From UBA6022 sp032154105 (GTDB lineage: Bacteria > Patescibacteriota > Saccharimonadia > Saccharimonadales > Saccharimonadaceae): DNA of 18,090 nt. Within the stretch, counting starts at the first letter, position 1, and each line of letters starts with the position of its first letter. The stretch spans positions 1 through 18,090 of the forward strand of contig JALDYI010000011.1 of the NCBI GenBank assembly GCA_032154105.1, given 5' to 3'. Position numbers and translations under genes: made by a program. A model generated the notes under the pieces. The model was not told where the DNA came from. It made no database searches and saw only the letters and a program-made list of their open reading frames with translations. Below are positions 7,319 to 14,555 of the stretch, piece by piece.

Positions 7319-7731
7319 CTTAGAATTTTATCACGATTACTTGTGATCTCTTTCTTGAGCTCATCAAGAACCTGAGCTACAACCTGTCGATAATCAGGAC
7401 GATTCACTTCAAGCCATTTTGTTGCTGCATACTCGGCACGCAGCGCAGGATCGTTCGGATCCGCCTGTGTTGCCTGCTGCAATCGAGCAAACACTTCGTC
7501 GGTATGATAATTCGGCACGTGCTGATTCAGCCAAGCGACAATCGCCTCATCTTTTCGGTCAATGATTGATTCGAATTCCTCGAGCTGAGCATCACTCAAA
7601 CCATCAGATAGCTTCGTCCCAACACGCAGCTCAAGCTCTTCATAAATATGCTGCAAAAACGCCTGCTTCTGCTCTTCCGGAAGTTCATTAAGGCCAATGT
7701 CTGCTAAAAATTTATCGTCTAGTTGAAACAT
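7315..7731 (-). CDS. DUF5663-like protein of unknown function
   Basis: A 138-aa acidic, helical, cytoplasmic protein with no signal peptide, membrane segment or cysteine. The N-terminal half (FLADIGLNELPEEQKQAFLQ, then LELRVGT, LSDAQLEEFESII) looks like the DUF5663 domain common in CPR bacteria: a short helical module with conserved Gly-Leu, LPEEQK and LSDxQLxEFE elements. The C-terminal half (80-138) is a further charged helical stretch without a family I recognise. It follows the PP2C phosphatase gene on the same strand after 46 bp and has its own TGA-TATAAT promoter. Its stop shares a CTAG palindrome with fmt. Function not inferable. Confidence 0.75.
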   Translation of the reverse strand: MFQLDDKFLADIGLNELPEEQKQAFLQHIYEELELRVGTKLSDGLSDAQLEEFESIIDRKDEAIVAWLNQHVPNYHTDEVFARLQQATQADPNDPALRAEYAATKWLEVNRPDYRQVVAQVLDELKKEITSNRDKILS

Positions 7732-7767
7732 GAATATACCGCCGTTTATTAATTCTATTCTCTTTTG

Positions 7768-7776
7768 ATTATATCA
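7768..7776 (-). promoter_or_regulatory. Extended -10 of the DUF5663-like gene
   Basis: Minus strand TGA-TATAAT, immediately downstream of the phosphatase stop codon. The predicted leader is about 30 nt, unlike the leaderless genes, and holds only a weak purine stretch (ACGGCGG) ahead of the ATG. Confidence 0.55.
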
Positions 7777-7777
7777 C

Positions 7778-10108
7778 CTACTTAACATGAAGGCTTTGGC
7801 CAACTGATAGCCAACCATTAGCTCCAACTAGTCCGCGGGCCTGGAGGTCGGCCAATACCGTGTCTTTTACGGCATCGATCTGATAAACGCTCGGATTAGC
7901 AACACCTTGGGCACGAAGATAGTCCTCGGAAATACTCCAGATAGAATCACCGGAGCGAACCGAATACCCATCCACCCACTGATGGAAGTTACCAAGTCCC
8001 ACCGCAGTAAATTCCGTCCCGCCGAGACTGCCTGTTACGTAATTCTCAACACCACCCGGGGTCCAGCGACCATCTCCAGGTAGTGGCCCTCGAGGAGCTT
8101 CACTAGATGTTTCATCGGCATGATCGACAGCATTCGGGCTAGGCCCATGCTCGCCAGCTGGCGGCGCTTCCGAGCGAGGCGCACCACTGTCACTAGGTGA
8201 TGGCAATGGGGCGCCAGCAGAGGCATCCCATCCGGCAGATTCTCTAAGATACTTCCAGGCACCACCAAAGGCATCCCGTACGGTCTCATTGTGTGATGCG
8301 ATACCAGCTCCGAGCGCAACGGCAGAGATGGCCGTTATGATGCGTGTCTTCTTGTTAATCCTGTCTGTTCGCTCAACCTCTTCCTGTCGGTGCTTTGCGG
8401 TAATCTCTCGTGACTCATCTTGAATCTGGCCAATAGTCTTCGCTATTCCGTTATGGTCGGCGGTAATTTGATCCGCAGCATCTGTCTTAGTATATAATTC
8501 AGCACGAGATTGTGCATACGACTTATATACCTTCGCGCCAACAAGACCAGCCGCACCGGCCGCACCAAGAGCACCACCAGCTACGAGACCCACTAGTCCA
8601 CCAGTGGCCGCAAGTGCTGCAGACACGCCAATGCCAACGGCAATTTTCTTACCCCTTGAGAGGCCGGCATATTTCTCCATCGATTTAGCAAACCAGCCCT
8701 TGGTCATTTCTTGATGGTTGTTCAATTCCCTGACAGCCAGACGCTCATTCTCAAGTTCAAGCAACTTAGCTGAAATCTCATCAGGAGCAATGGATGGATT
8801 CTCGTGTTTCCATTTTTCGATCTGCACTTCATTGAATAACTCAGTCAAATTGCTGAGGTGGTCGCCCGTCTGTTCGTAGTCTTCGTTTGCAGCTTCGCGC
8901 GTTTTCTTAAAGGCAAATGCACCTAGCTTCAAACGCCTCGCACGCTCCTTACTATTGAACACCTCCGCTTGTTCGTATAGCGACTTAATCTCAGCATACT
9001 CAGCCTCAGAATAATCATCAATACTATTAGCAGCATTTGGATTGACTGCAGAGCTACTTTTTTTCTTCTGAGCCCTTCGTCGCTGAGCGTGCGCGCTATT
9101 AGCGGCGCTAGTAGCACTCGCTGCGGAGGGAGCAGACATAGTTGCAGGCGCCGCGGTCGTAGGTACTGAAACCGCTTGAGCAGCCGACTTCCTAGCTCTA
9201 GAAACGCGTCGGGCACCATTATTCCCCGGTGGCCGCGGCTGAATTTTTGGCTGATCAATGGCATCGATATCCACGACTAGAACCGTCTTATCGTCTTCCT
9301 TCTTGCCTTCACTTACTTCCATGAAGCGCTGAGCTGCTCCGTCGGGCGTCGATTGGCCAAAGGCATCCCCAAACTCATCGGCGCTTAAGAACTGATTTGG
9401 TATATCATGGATATTATCAGGACCCCAGTCTCCTGTAATACCGTCAGAACACAACATAAGCCTATCGCCAGGAAAAACATCAACAGTGAGATACTGGTCA
9501 CGATCAGCGGCAACCCAAGCTTCTTGAGTAAATCCGTTAAAGACCTCATTACCCCTGGACTGATCTTCGGTTATCGGTTCATACGTTTTGTCTGCTTTTG
9601 AGTACCTAAATAAACGAGTGTCGCCAGCATGTGCCACGCCGAGAACCAACTTACCCTCAACTCTATATAACTTAGTGGCAGTAGCGACAGTAGAGCCTCC
9701 TTCGCCGTCTCGGATTACAGCCTCTCGACCAGCAGCAAACGCCAATCGAAGCTCATCGATAATCACATCACGATCTGGTACGTCGTTGCCAGTTCGGGAC
9801 AATGTCTCACCGACAGACTGCGCAGCCACACGTGCTGCAGCAGCCGCATTGCCACCTTGTCCGCCCATACCATCAAACACGCCAAACACTCGACTATTAA
9901 CATCGACAAACGAAGCGTCCTGATAGTCTAATTGGCCTTCTTTACGCCTTTCGCGCCTACCAAACGAAAGCCGCACCTCTTCACGCTCTTCGATTGGTGC
10001 CAATTCCACATTATTAGCATCGGTAATCACTTCGGCATCAACTATTTGATCGAGTCTTGCGTCAGTATAGACTGCTGGCTCTGAAGATTTCATGCGGTCT
10101 GGATTCAT
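7778..10108 (-). CDS. Membrane-spanning PP2C-type Ser/Thr phosphatase with C-terminal LysM-like domain
   Basis: A 776-aa multidomain protein. Residues about 45-282 are a PP2C phosphatase: DYQDA (61-65), FDGMGGQGGN (78-87, metal ligand D79), GGSTVAT (137-143), AGDTRLFR (161-168), EDQS (181-184), SDGITG (221-226, D222), DDKTVLVV (272-279), so all metal-binding acidic positions appear present. An Ala/Ser/Pro-rich basic linker (295-355) and a charged helical stretch (360-475) follow. Hydrophobic segments lie at about 488-525 (Gly-rich, long enough for a hairpin) and 589-605. A Pro/Ser/Gly-rich stretch (633-680) leads to YSVRSGDSIWSISEDYL (715-731), a LysM-type start. Three membrane passes would put the phosphatase inside and LysM on the wall side. 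An AGGAAA SD stands 7 nt before the ATG. Inferred role: wall-sensing or wall-tethered phosphatase; no cognate kinase is nearby. Confidence 0.85.
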   Translation of the reverse strand: MNPDRMKSSEPAVYTDARLDQIVDAEVITDANNVELAPIEEREEVRLSFGRRERRKEGQLDYQDASFVDVNSRVFGVFDGMGGQGGNAAAAARVAAQSVGETLSRTGNDVPDRDVIIDELRLAFAAGREAVIRDGEGGSTVATATKLYRVEGKLVLGVAHAGDTRLFRYSKADKTYEPITEDQSRGNEVFNGFTQEAWVAADRDQYLTVDVFPGDRLMLCSDGITGDWGPDNIHDIPNQFLSADEFGDAFGQSTPDGAAQRFMEVSEGKKEDDKTVLVVDIDAIDQPKIQPRPPGNNGARRVSRARKSAAQAVSVPTTAAPATMSAPSAASATSAANSAHAQRRRAQKKKSSSAVNPNAANSIDDYSEAEYAEIKSLYEQAEVFNSKERARRLKLGAFAFKKTREAANEDYEQTGDHLSNLTELFNEVQIEKWKHENPSIAPDEISAKLLELENERLAVRELNNHQEMTKGWFAKSMEKYAGLSRGKKIAVGIGVSAALAATGGLVGLVAGGALGAAGAAGLVGAKVYKSYAQSRAELYTKTDAADQITADHNGIAKTIGQIQDESREITAKHRQEEVERTDRINKKTRIITAISAVALGAGIASHNETVRDAFGGAWKYLRESAGWDASAGAPLPSPSDSGAPRSEAPPAGEHGPSPNAVDHADETSSEAPRGPLPGDGRWTPGGVENYVTGSLGGTEFTAVGLGNFHQWVDGYSVRSGDSIWSISEDYLRAQGVANPSVYQIDAVKDTVLADLQARGLVGANGWLSVGQSLHVK

Positions 10109-10167
10109 TGCAATATTTCCTAGCTTATACTAGTTGTCTTATGTAAGTATATTAGCATAAATACAAT
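10109..10167 (-). promoter_or_regulatory. Promoter and SD region of the PP2C-LysM gene
   Basis: Minus strand offers two -10-like boxes, TATACT (10151-10146) and TATAAG (10129-10124); neither has a good -35. An AGGAAA Shine-Dalgarno (10121-10116) precedes the ATG by 7 nt, so this gene is translated from a conventional leader whichever box is used. Which box is used cannot be decided by eye. Confidence 0.4.
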
Positions 10168-10200
10168 AAAAAAGCAAGTGCCATAGCATGGCACTTGCTT
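10168..10200 (-). terminator. Intrinsic terminator of the rpsA-infB operon
   Basis: A perfect 13-bp stem (10172-10184 with 10188-10200, AAGCAAGTGCCAT and complement) with a 3-nt loop, followed on the minus strand by six U residues. It lies 22 nt after the infB stop. On the plus strand the 3' flank is TGACGC, so it should act in one direction only. A small extra hairpin, GCAAC-N4-GTTGC (10205-10218), lies between the stop and the terminator. Confidence 0.9.
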
Positions 10201-10222
10201 TGACGCAACTATCGTTGCACTA

Positions 10223-11995
10223 TTACTTCAGCGTTCGCTTCACCAGCTCTCGTGTAAAGAATTCGAGCGTATCGCCCTCTTCGAGAAGAAGCTTCTTGGT
10301 TGTCTTTAGTGAAATACCACACATTTCACCCTCAAAGACTTCTTTTGCCTCTTGCTGCTGGCGCTGGACCTTGGTGATTTCAACTTCACCGAGCTGTTCT
10401 TTGCCGCGCTTTACGCGTACAAGTACGTTCGGTACGGCCTTGCCACTAGTCACTTCACCACCAGCGATCACTTCGTCCTTAAGCGTACGGAAGATACCCT
10501 TGATTGTCATCGTACCAATCTCAGTCTCGACAACTTCAGGCGCAAGCATGGCTTCCATTGAATTGCGAGCATCGTCGAGAAGTTCGTAGATAACCTTATA
10601 AAGGCGAACCTGCACCTTGTCGCGCATCGCAAGCCGCTTTACAGCTGGCGGAAGGTCGACGTTGAAGCCATAGATGATTGTATGCTCGTCAGATGCAAGG
10701 CGAATATCATTTTCCGAGATACTACCTACACCGCTACCAATGATGCGAAGAGTAATCTCGCCCTCAGTATCGACAAGACGAAGACTATCCATAACAGATG
10801 TGAGTGAACCCTGTACGTCGGCTTTAATAATCACATTGAGATCTTGTGAATCGTGCTTTTGGTTCATCATCTTAAGAAGATCGGCGCCAGTCACATTTGT
10901 GCTCGCAGCGTTTTTCTCGCGCTCGATGCGAGCGACCTCAGTTGCGTGGCGAGCTTCTTTTTCGTTCTTTACGATCGTGAAGACATCACCGAACTGTGGC
11001 AATTCCTTGAATCCCGTCACTGTTACTGGAGTCGATGGACCAGCACTCTTCAGCGCCTTGCCAGTAAAATCAAGCAGTGTACGGACTTTACCGTAGGCTG
11101 TTCCGGCTACCAGGAAGTGACCCGGCTTTAGTTCACCTTGTTCGACAAGTAGTCCAACAACCGAGCCTCGACCTGTTTCCATGTGTGACTCAATCACAAG
11201 CCCTTCTGCTGGCGTATCAATGTCAGCCTTGAGCTCTTCGATATCAGCGACAAGTAGAACGGTGTCCAGCAATGACTCTACGCCCATGCCGGTCTTGGCA
11301 CTCACTTCAACCATCGGTACGTCACCACCCCAGCCTTGTGCATCAGCGACAACGCCGTGCTCGGCAAGTTGGCCCATGACAAGTCCTGGATTGGCGGCTT
11401 CTTTGTCCATTTTATTGATCGCGACAACCATTTTGGCATTCGCTGTTTTTGCAAAACGAATCGCTTCAATTGTCTGTGGCATCACGCCGTCATCGGCAGC
11501 AACCACGATAATTACCACGTCGGTAAGCGTCGCACCGTGCTGACGAAGTGCCGCAAAAGCTTCGTGACCAGGTGTATCAAGAAGTGTAATTGAACGTTCT
11601 TTGCGAACCGTTTGATACGCGCTAATGTGCTGGGTAATACCACCCGCTTCGCCGTCAACAACCTTTTGGCCAAGGATGGCATCAAGGAGACTGGTCTTAC
11701 CGTGGTCGACGTGGCCCATAACAGCCACGATGGGTGGACGATCAACTGCCTTATCAGACAATACGTGTGTTTTACGTTCAGCTGCAACTTGTGCGGCTTT
11801 CTTTTCGAGCTCTACATCGAGGCCAAGCTCTTCAACGATAATTGTTGCCGTCTCAAAATCAATTCGTTGGTTAATAGTGGCAACAATACCGTTTTTAAAC
11901 AACTCACCAATTAAAGTAGTGACGGGCAAATTAAGCGTTTCAGCTAGCTCACCTACGGTAATTGAGTCAGCGACAACAACTACTTTTTCTGCCAT
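10223..11995 (-). CDS. infB: Translation initiation factor IF-2
   Basis: A 590-aa GTPase that brings fMet-tRNA to the 30S subunit and promotes subunit joining. After one short IF2-N module (about 1-55) comes the G domain: G1 GHVDHGKT (94-101), G2 GGITQHI (118-124), G3 DTPGH (140-144), G4 NKMD (194-197), G5 SAK (232-234); then domain II, the connecting helix, domain III and the C-terminal fMet-tRNA-binding domain ending near the stop. The long repetitive N-terminal region of many bacteria (E. coli 890 aa) is absent. An AAGGGAG SD stands 8 nt before the ATG. It follows rpsA after 61 nt with no own promoter seen, so the two are probably co-transcribed. Confidence 0.97.
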   Translation of the reverse strand: MAEKVVVVADSITVGELAETLNLPVTTLIGELFKNGIVATINQRIDFETATIIVEELGLDVELEKKAAQVAAERKTHVLSDKAVDRPPIVAVMGHVDHGKTSLLDAILGQKVVDGEAGGITQHISAYQTVRKERSITLLDTPGHEAFAALRQHGATLTDVVIIVVAADDGVMPQTIEAIRFAKTANAKMVVAINKMDKEAANPGLVMGQLAEHGVVADAQGWGGDVPMVEVSAKTGMGVESLLDTVLLVADIEELKADIDTPAEGLVIESHMETGRGSVVGLLVEQGELKPGHFLVAGTAYGKVRTLLDFTGKALKSAGPSTPVTVTGFKELPQFGDVFTIVKNEKEARHATEVARIEREKNAASTNVTGADLLKMMNQKHDSQDLNVIIKADVQGSLTSVMDSLRLVDTEGEITLRIIGSGVGSISENDIRLASDEHTIIYGFNVDLPPAVKRLAMRDKVQVRLYKVIYELLDDARNSMEAMLAPEVVETEIGTMTIKGIFRTLKDEVIAGGEVTSGKAVPNVLVRVKRGKEQLGEVEITKVQRQQQEAKEVFEGEMCGISLKTTKKLLLEEGDTLEFFTRELVKRTLK

Positions 11996-12058
11996 ATTGA
12001 AAGCTCCCTTCGCCCGTCACTCTTTAACGGGATTGTTTTAGTTTAGATTGCTCGGAAA

Positions 12059-13123
12059 TTATTTTTTGCCGAGGCTTAGTGAAATCTTGCGATTGTCTTT
12101 GTCGATATCAAGAACGACAAAGCTTTTGCGCTCGTTCAGGGTAAAGACTTTTTCAGGGTCAGTATCGTCACCACCAAGCTCACTTACGTGAACGAGGGCT
12201 TCAACAGCTGGGCTGATTTGCACGAACGCACCAAATGGCGTGATACGAGTAACCGTACCTTCGACATCAGCACCTGGCTTGAACTGGCCAACTTCTTGGA
12301 ACCATGGGTCTTCAGAAAGCTGCTTGATGCTAAGGCTAAGGCGATCTTTATCGATAGCAATAATCTTCGCTTCGATTGTTTGACCAACCTTTACGTAGTC
12401 ACTTGGATTATTGACACGCTCCCAGCTAATTTCTGAGATGTGAACCAAGCCTTCGATACCTTCGACGTTAACGAATACACCGAAGTCAACCACACCAGTA
12501 ACAACACCTTTAACGGCGTCGCCAACGGCAAGTTTTTCGAAACGAGCAGCAAGGCCGTCTTTGATAGCTTCTTTTTCAGAGAAGATCAACTTGTTTGCCT
12601 TACGGTCTGCATCAAGGATACGAACCTTGAGTGATTGACCAATAAGAGCGTTCAGGCGCTGAAGGATTTCGTCCTTGTCGCTTGAACCAACACGCGGGTA
12701 ATGTTCAGCTGAAAGTTGAGATACCGGTAGGAATCCGCGAACACCTTCGAACTCAACAAGCAGACCACCACGGTTTGCATCATATGGAGATACTTCGATG
12801 ATTTCACCACTCTCTTGACGAGCAGCAACATCTTCCCAGCCACGGTCTTTTGCAGCCTTGCGAAGTGATAGTAGTGAATAACCATTGTCGAGTTCTGAGT
12901 CAACAACACTTGCTGTTACTTCATCACCTACCTTAAGGGCACGTGAAAAACCAACTTCACGGCGAGGTACAAAACCAACACCCTGAGCGCCAAGGTCGAT
13001 AAGGACTTCGTGTTTGCGAAGTGTTAATACTGTTCCAGTGATCATGTCACCGGCTGTTATTTGCTTAACGCTGTCATCGGCACCAGCGAGCAAATCATCC
13101 ATTGTTATTGTGGCTTTTGCCAT
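12059..13123 (-). CDS. rpsA: 30S ribosomal protein S1 (four S1 domains)
   Basis: A 354-aa RNA-binding protein with four OB-fold S1 domains at about 22-88 (GDMITGTVLTL, ends LSLRKA), 104-186, 200-268 (GDAVKGVVTGVVDFGVFVNVEGIEGLVHISE, ends LSLSIKQ, given here by landmarks 201-231) and 284-352 (GADVEGTVTRITPFGAFV, ends ISLSLGKK). The E. coli protein has six domains; four is usual for Gram-positive and CPR versions. S1 helps the 30S subunit capture and unfold mRNA. It is the first gene of rpsA-infB. The leader carries a strong SD (GGAAGGAG) but 14 nt from the ATG, with a perfect inverted repeat in between, which suggests regulated translation. The family also includes S1-domain proteins other than bS1, but length and context favour bS1. 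Confidence 0.93.
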   Translation of the reverse strand: MAKATITMDDLLAGADDSVKQITAGDMITGTVLTLRKHEVLIDLGAQGVGFVPRREVGFSRALKVGDEVTASVVDSELDNGYSLLSLRKAAKDRGWEDVAARQESGEIIEVSPYDANRGGLLVEFEGVRGFLPVSQLSAEHYPRVGSSDKDEILQRLNALIGQSLKVRILDADRKANKLIFSEKEAIKDGLAARFEKLAVGDAVKGVVTGVVDFGVFVNVEGIEGLVHISEISWERVNNPSDYVKVGQTIEAKIIAIDKDRLSLSIKQLSEDPWFQEVGQFKPGADVEGTVTRITPFGAFVQISPAVEALVHVSELGGDDTDPEKVFTLNERKSFVVLDIDKDNRKISLSLGKK

Positions 13124-13203
13124 AAGTCTTAGTAAGACTCCTTCCTTAATTGATATTACTGGAGCACATTAAATACAGCGCTCCCAGACTATTCACTATT
13201 GTA
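13124..13203 (-). promoter_or_regulatory. rpsA promoter and structured 5' leader
   Basis: Minus strand -10 TACAAT (13203-13198) predicts a leader of about 68 nt. It contains hairpin A (13184-13178 with 13167-13161, 7 bp including one G-U pair that forms only in the minus-strand RNA, 10-nt loop) and an inverted repeat AGTCTTA-C-TAAGACT (13139-13125) exactly between the SD GGAAGGAG (13145-13138) and the ATG at 13123. As RNA it folds to a 5-bp stem with a 5-nt loop, which would shorten the 14-nt SD-to-start distance or hide the start. It is a candidate autoregulatory site for S1; that is inference. Confidence 0.55.
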
Positions 13204-13235
13204 CCTCAGATATACCTGCAAGTCAAAGAGGTGAA

Positions 13236-13658
13236 CTAGAGTTGCCACGAGAGATGACGCGAACGAACGTAGCTCACAAGCGCCATGGTTACAAGTGCGA
13301 CGATGAGCGTACCACTCGCTATATCAGCCAGGCCTGTCTTTGGTAATTCGGACGCCGTAGAGGGCGCATTATTCGATGACTCGTCACGAGGCGATGAATT
13401 TTCCGATTCCGGCTTAGTACCTGTCTGAGATGGAGCGCTATCGGCACCCTCTTTGCTCTCATCATTGCCATTTTTATCAGGCGTCGCCTCCGGAGGCGCT
13501 ACGGGTCCCATAATTGGCACCTGCGTCTGAGCCACTTCACCCTTATTGCGAATGAACAGCACCGCCCCTACGAGCGCGAGCGCTAATACAACTGCAACGA
13601 CAGTAAATATAAGTATCGAACCACCCTGATTTGTTCGTGTACTTGCTTGTTTGATCAC
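13236..13658 (-). CDS. LPXTG-type cell-wall-anchored protein
   Basis: About 140 aa from a GTG start. Layout: short basic N-terminus (VIKQASTRTNQGG), one hydrophobic segment (about 14-35) serving as signal or anchor, a Pro/Glu/Ser/Asn-rich low-complexity region, then a sorting signal: LPKTG, a hydrophobic stretch (SGTLIVALVTMALVSY) and a basic tail (VRSRHLSWQL). A sortase would cleave after Thr and attach it to the wall. The GTG is preferred over a TTG 14 codons upstream because a TGG-TATACT promoter box lies within those codons and AAAGG stands 7 nt before the GTG. It is divergent from the sugar kinase gene. The mature exported part is only about 80 disordered residues, so it may be a spacer or small surface protein. 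No sortase is in the window. Confidence 0.8.
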   Translation of the reverse strand: MIKQASTRTNQGGSILIFTVVAVVLALALVGAVLFIRNKGEVAQTQVPIMGPVAPPEATPDKNGNDESKEGADSAPSQTGTKPESENSSPRDESSNNAPSTASELPKTGLADIASGTLIVALVTMALVSYVRSRHLSWQL

Positions 13659-13682
13659 CTCAACACCTTTCGTCTTTTTTAT

Positions 13683-13691
13683 AGTATACCA
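13683..13691 (-). promoter_or_regulatory. Extended -10 of the LPXTG gene
   Basis: Minus strand TGG-TATACT, 24 nt before the GTG at 13658, giving a leader of about 17 nt with the SD AAAGG. It decides the start codon of the LPXTG gene. Confidence 0.55.
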
Positions 13692-13724
13692 CCTTTTCAA
13701 CCGAGGGCAACAACGGTGAATCTA

Positions 13725-13733
13725 TGCTACACT
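13725..13733 (+). promoter_or_regulatory. Extended -10 of the ROK kinase gene (leaderless type)
   Basis: TGC-TACACT followed by six nt (AAAGAC) and ATG at 13740, placing the expected transcription start on the A of the AUG. It excludes an in-frame ATG at 13647, which lies upstream of this box. Confidence 0.6.
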
Positions 13734-13739
13734 AAAGAC

Positions 13740-14555
13740 ATGTTAATTGCGGTCGATACTGGGGGCACGAAGACACTTGTTGCAAGTTTCTCGGAGGATG
13801 GCGTACTCGAAAACTCGCAGAAGTTCCCTACACCCACAGACACCGATCAGTACATCGCCCAGCTCGTGTCGGCAATTCGCGATATCGCGGGCGACTCGGC
13901 AATAGATACAATCGTCGTTGCCCTGCCCGGTATCGTGAAAGATGGTATCGCACTCTGGTGTAATCATCTTGGATGGAAGAATTTTGACGCTCGCGCAGCG
14001 CTTGAAACACACTTCCCGAACACCCCCCTACTTGTTGAGAATGACGCCAATCTGGCCGGCCTCGCTGAAGCCCGCAGTCTCGCGCCTACACCAAACTCAT
14101 CACTGTACGTCACGATAAGTACGGGCATCGGCACCGGCATGATCACTAGCGGCATCATCGACCCAGGCCTTCGCCTCAGCGAAGGCGGACGTATCATGAT
14201 CGAATTCGACGGCATGGTCCGTGAATGGGAATCATTCGCCTCTGGCAGTGCCATTCATGCCACCTATAAACGATTTGCACGAGACATTACCGATAGCTCG
14301 ACCTGGAATCAAATCGCCGACCGAATCAGCCGCGGTTTCCTTGTTCTTATTCCGATGATTCAGCCAGACATTATTATCATTGGCGGCAGCATTGGTACCT
14401 ACTTTGAGCACTACAGCGATCAACTCTTGGCGCTACTTGCCGAAAAATTACCACCTCATATTTCTGTACCCCGCCTCATACAGGCAGCTCACCCAGAAGA
14501 AGCCGTTGTATATGGATGTTATTATTATGCCCTCGATAGCCTCGCTCGTACATAA
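13740..14555 (+). CDS. ROK-family sugar kinase (glucokinase-like)
   Basis: A 271-aa actin-fold ATP-dependent sugar kinase of the ROK type, probably phosphorylating glucose or an amino sugar at C6. Visible motifs: phosphate-1 loop AVDTGGTKTLVA (4-15), VVALPGIV (59-66), sugar-binding and catalytic ENDANLAGLAE (100-110, base D102), phosphate-2 STGIGTG (127-133), adenosine motif IIIIGGSIG (211-219). The CxCGxxGCxE zinc motif of classic ROK proteins is absent; in its place stands EGGRIMIEFDGMVREWESFASG (148-169, shown by ends), so this is a zinc-free variant. It is short for the family (about 300 aa). Its last 29 bases overlap the downstream metalloprotein gene, suggesting co-translation. Exact substrate uncertain. 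Confidence 0.88.
   Translation: MLIAVDTGGTKTLVASFSEDGVLENSQKFPTPTDTDQYIAQLVSAIRDIAGDSAIDTIVVALPGIVKDGIALWCNHLGWKNFDARAALETHFPNTPLLVENDANLAGLAEARSLAPTPNSSLYVTISTGIGTGMITSGIIDPGLRLSEGGRIMIEFDGMVREWESFASGSAIHATYKRFARDITDSSTWNQIADRISRGFLVLIPMIQPDIIIIGGSIGTYFEHYSDQLLALLAEKLPPHISVPRLIQAAHPEEAVVYGCYYYALDSLART

Noticed and set aside
8930..9180. Ala/Ser-rich coding stretch as a DNA repeat
   Set aside because: It is a low-complexity protein linker in the PP2C-LysM gene; the DNA shows no regular repeat unit.
12006..12036. CCCGT...ACGGG pair in the rpsA-infB gap as a regulatory hairpin
   Set aside because: Only a 5-bp stem with a 9-nt loop; weak, and no competing structure with the infB SD is evident.
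11181..12041. Long open frames on the plus strand opposite infB
   Set aside because: They are antisense to a certain gene, rich in Ser/Thr as expected for the complement of its codons, and have no SD or family resemblance.
13659..13700. TTG start 14 codons upstream for the LPXTG gene
   Set aside because: A TGG-TATACT promoter box lies within these codons; the GTG at 13658 has an SD at a normal distance.
13647..13739. In-frame N-terminal extension of the ROK kinase
   Set aside because: The extension contains the predicted promoter and overlaps the divergent LPXTG gene; the kinase fold begins at the ATG at 13740.
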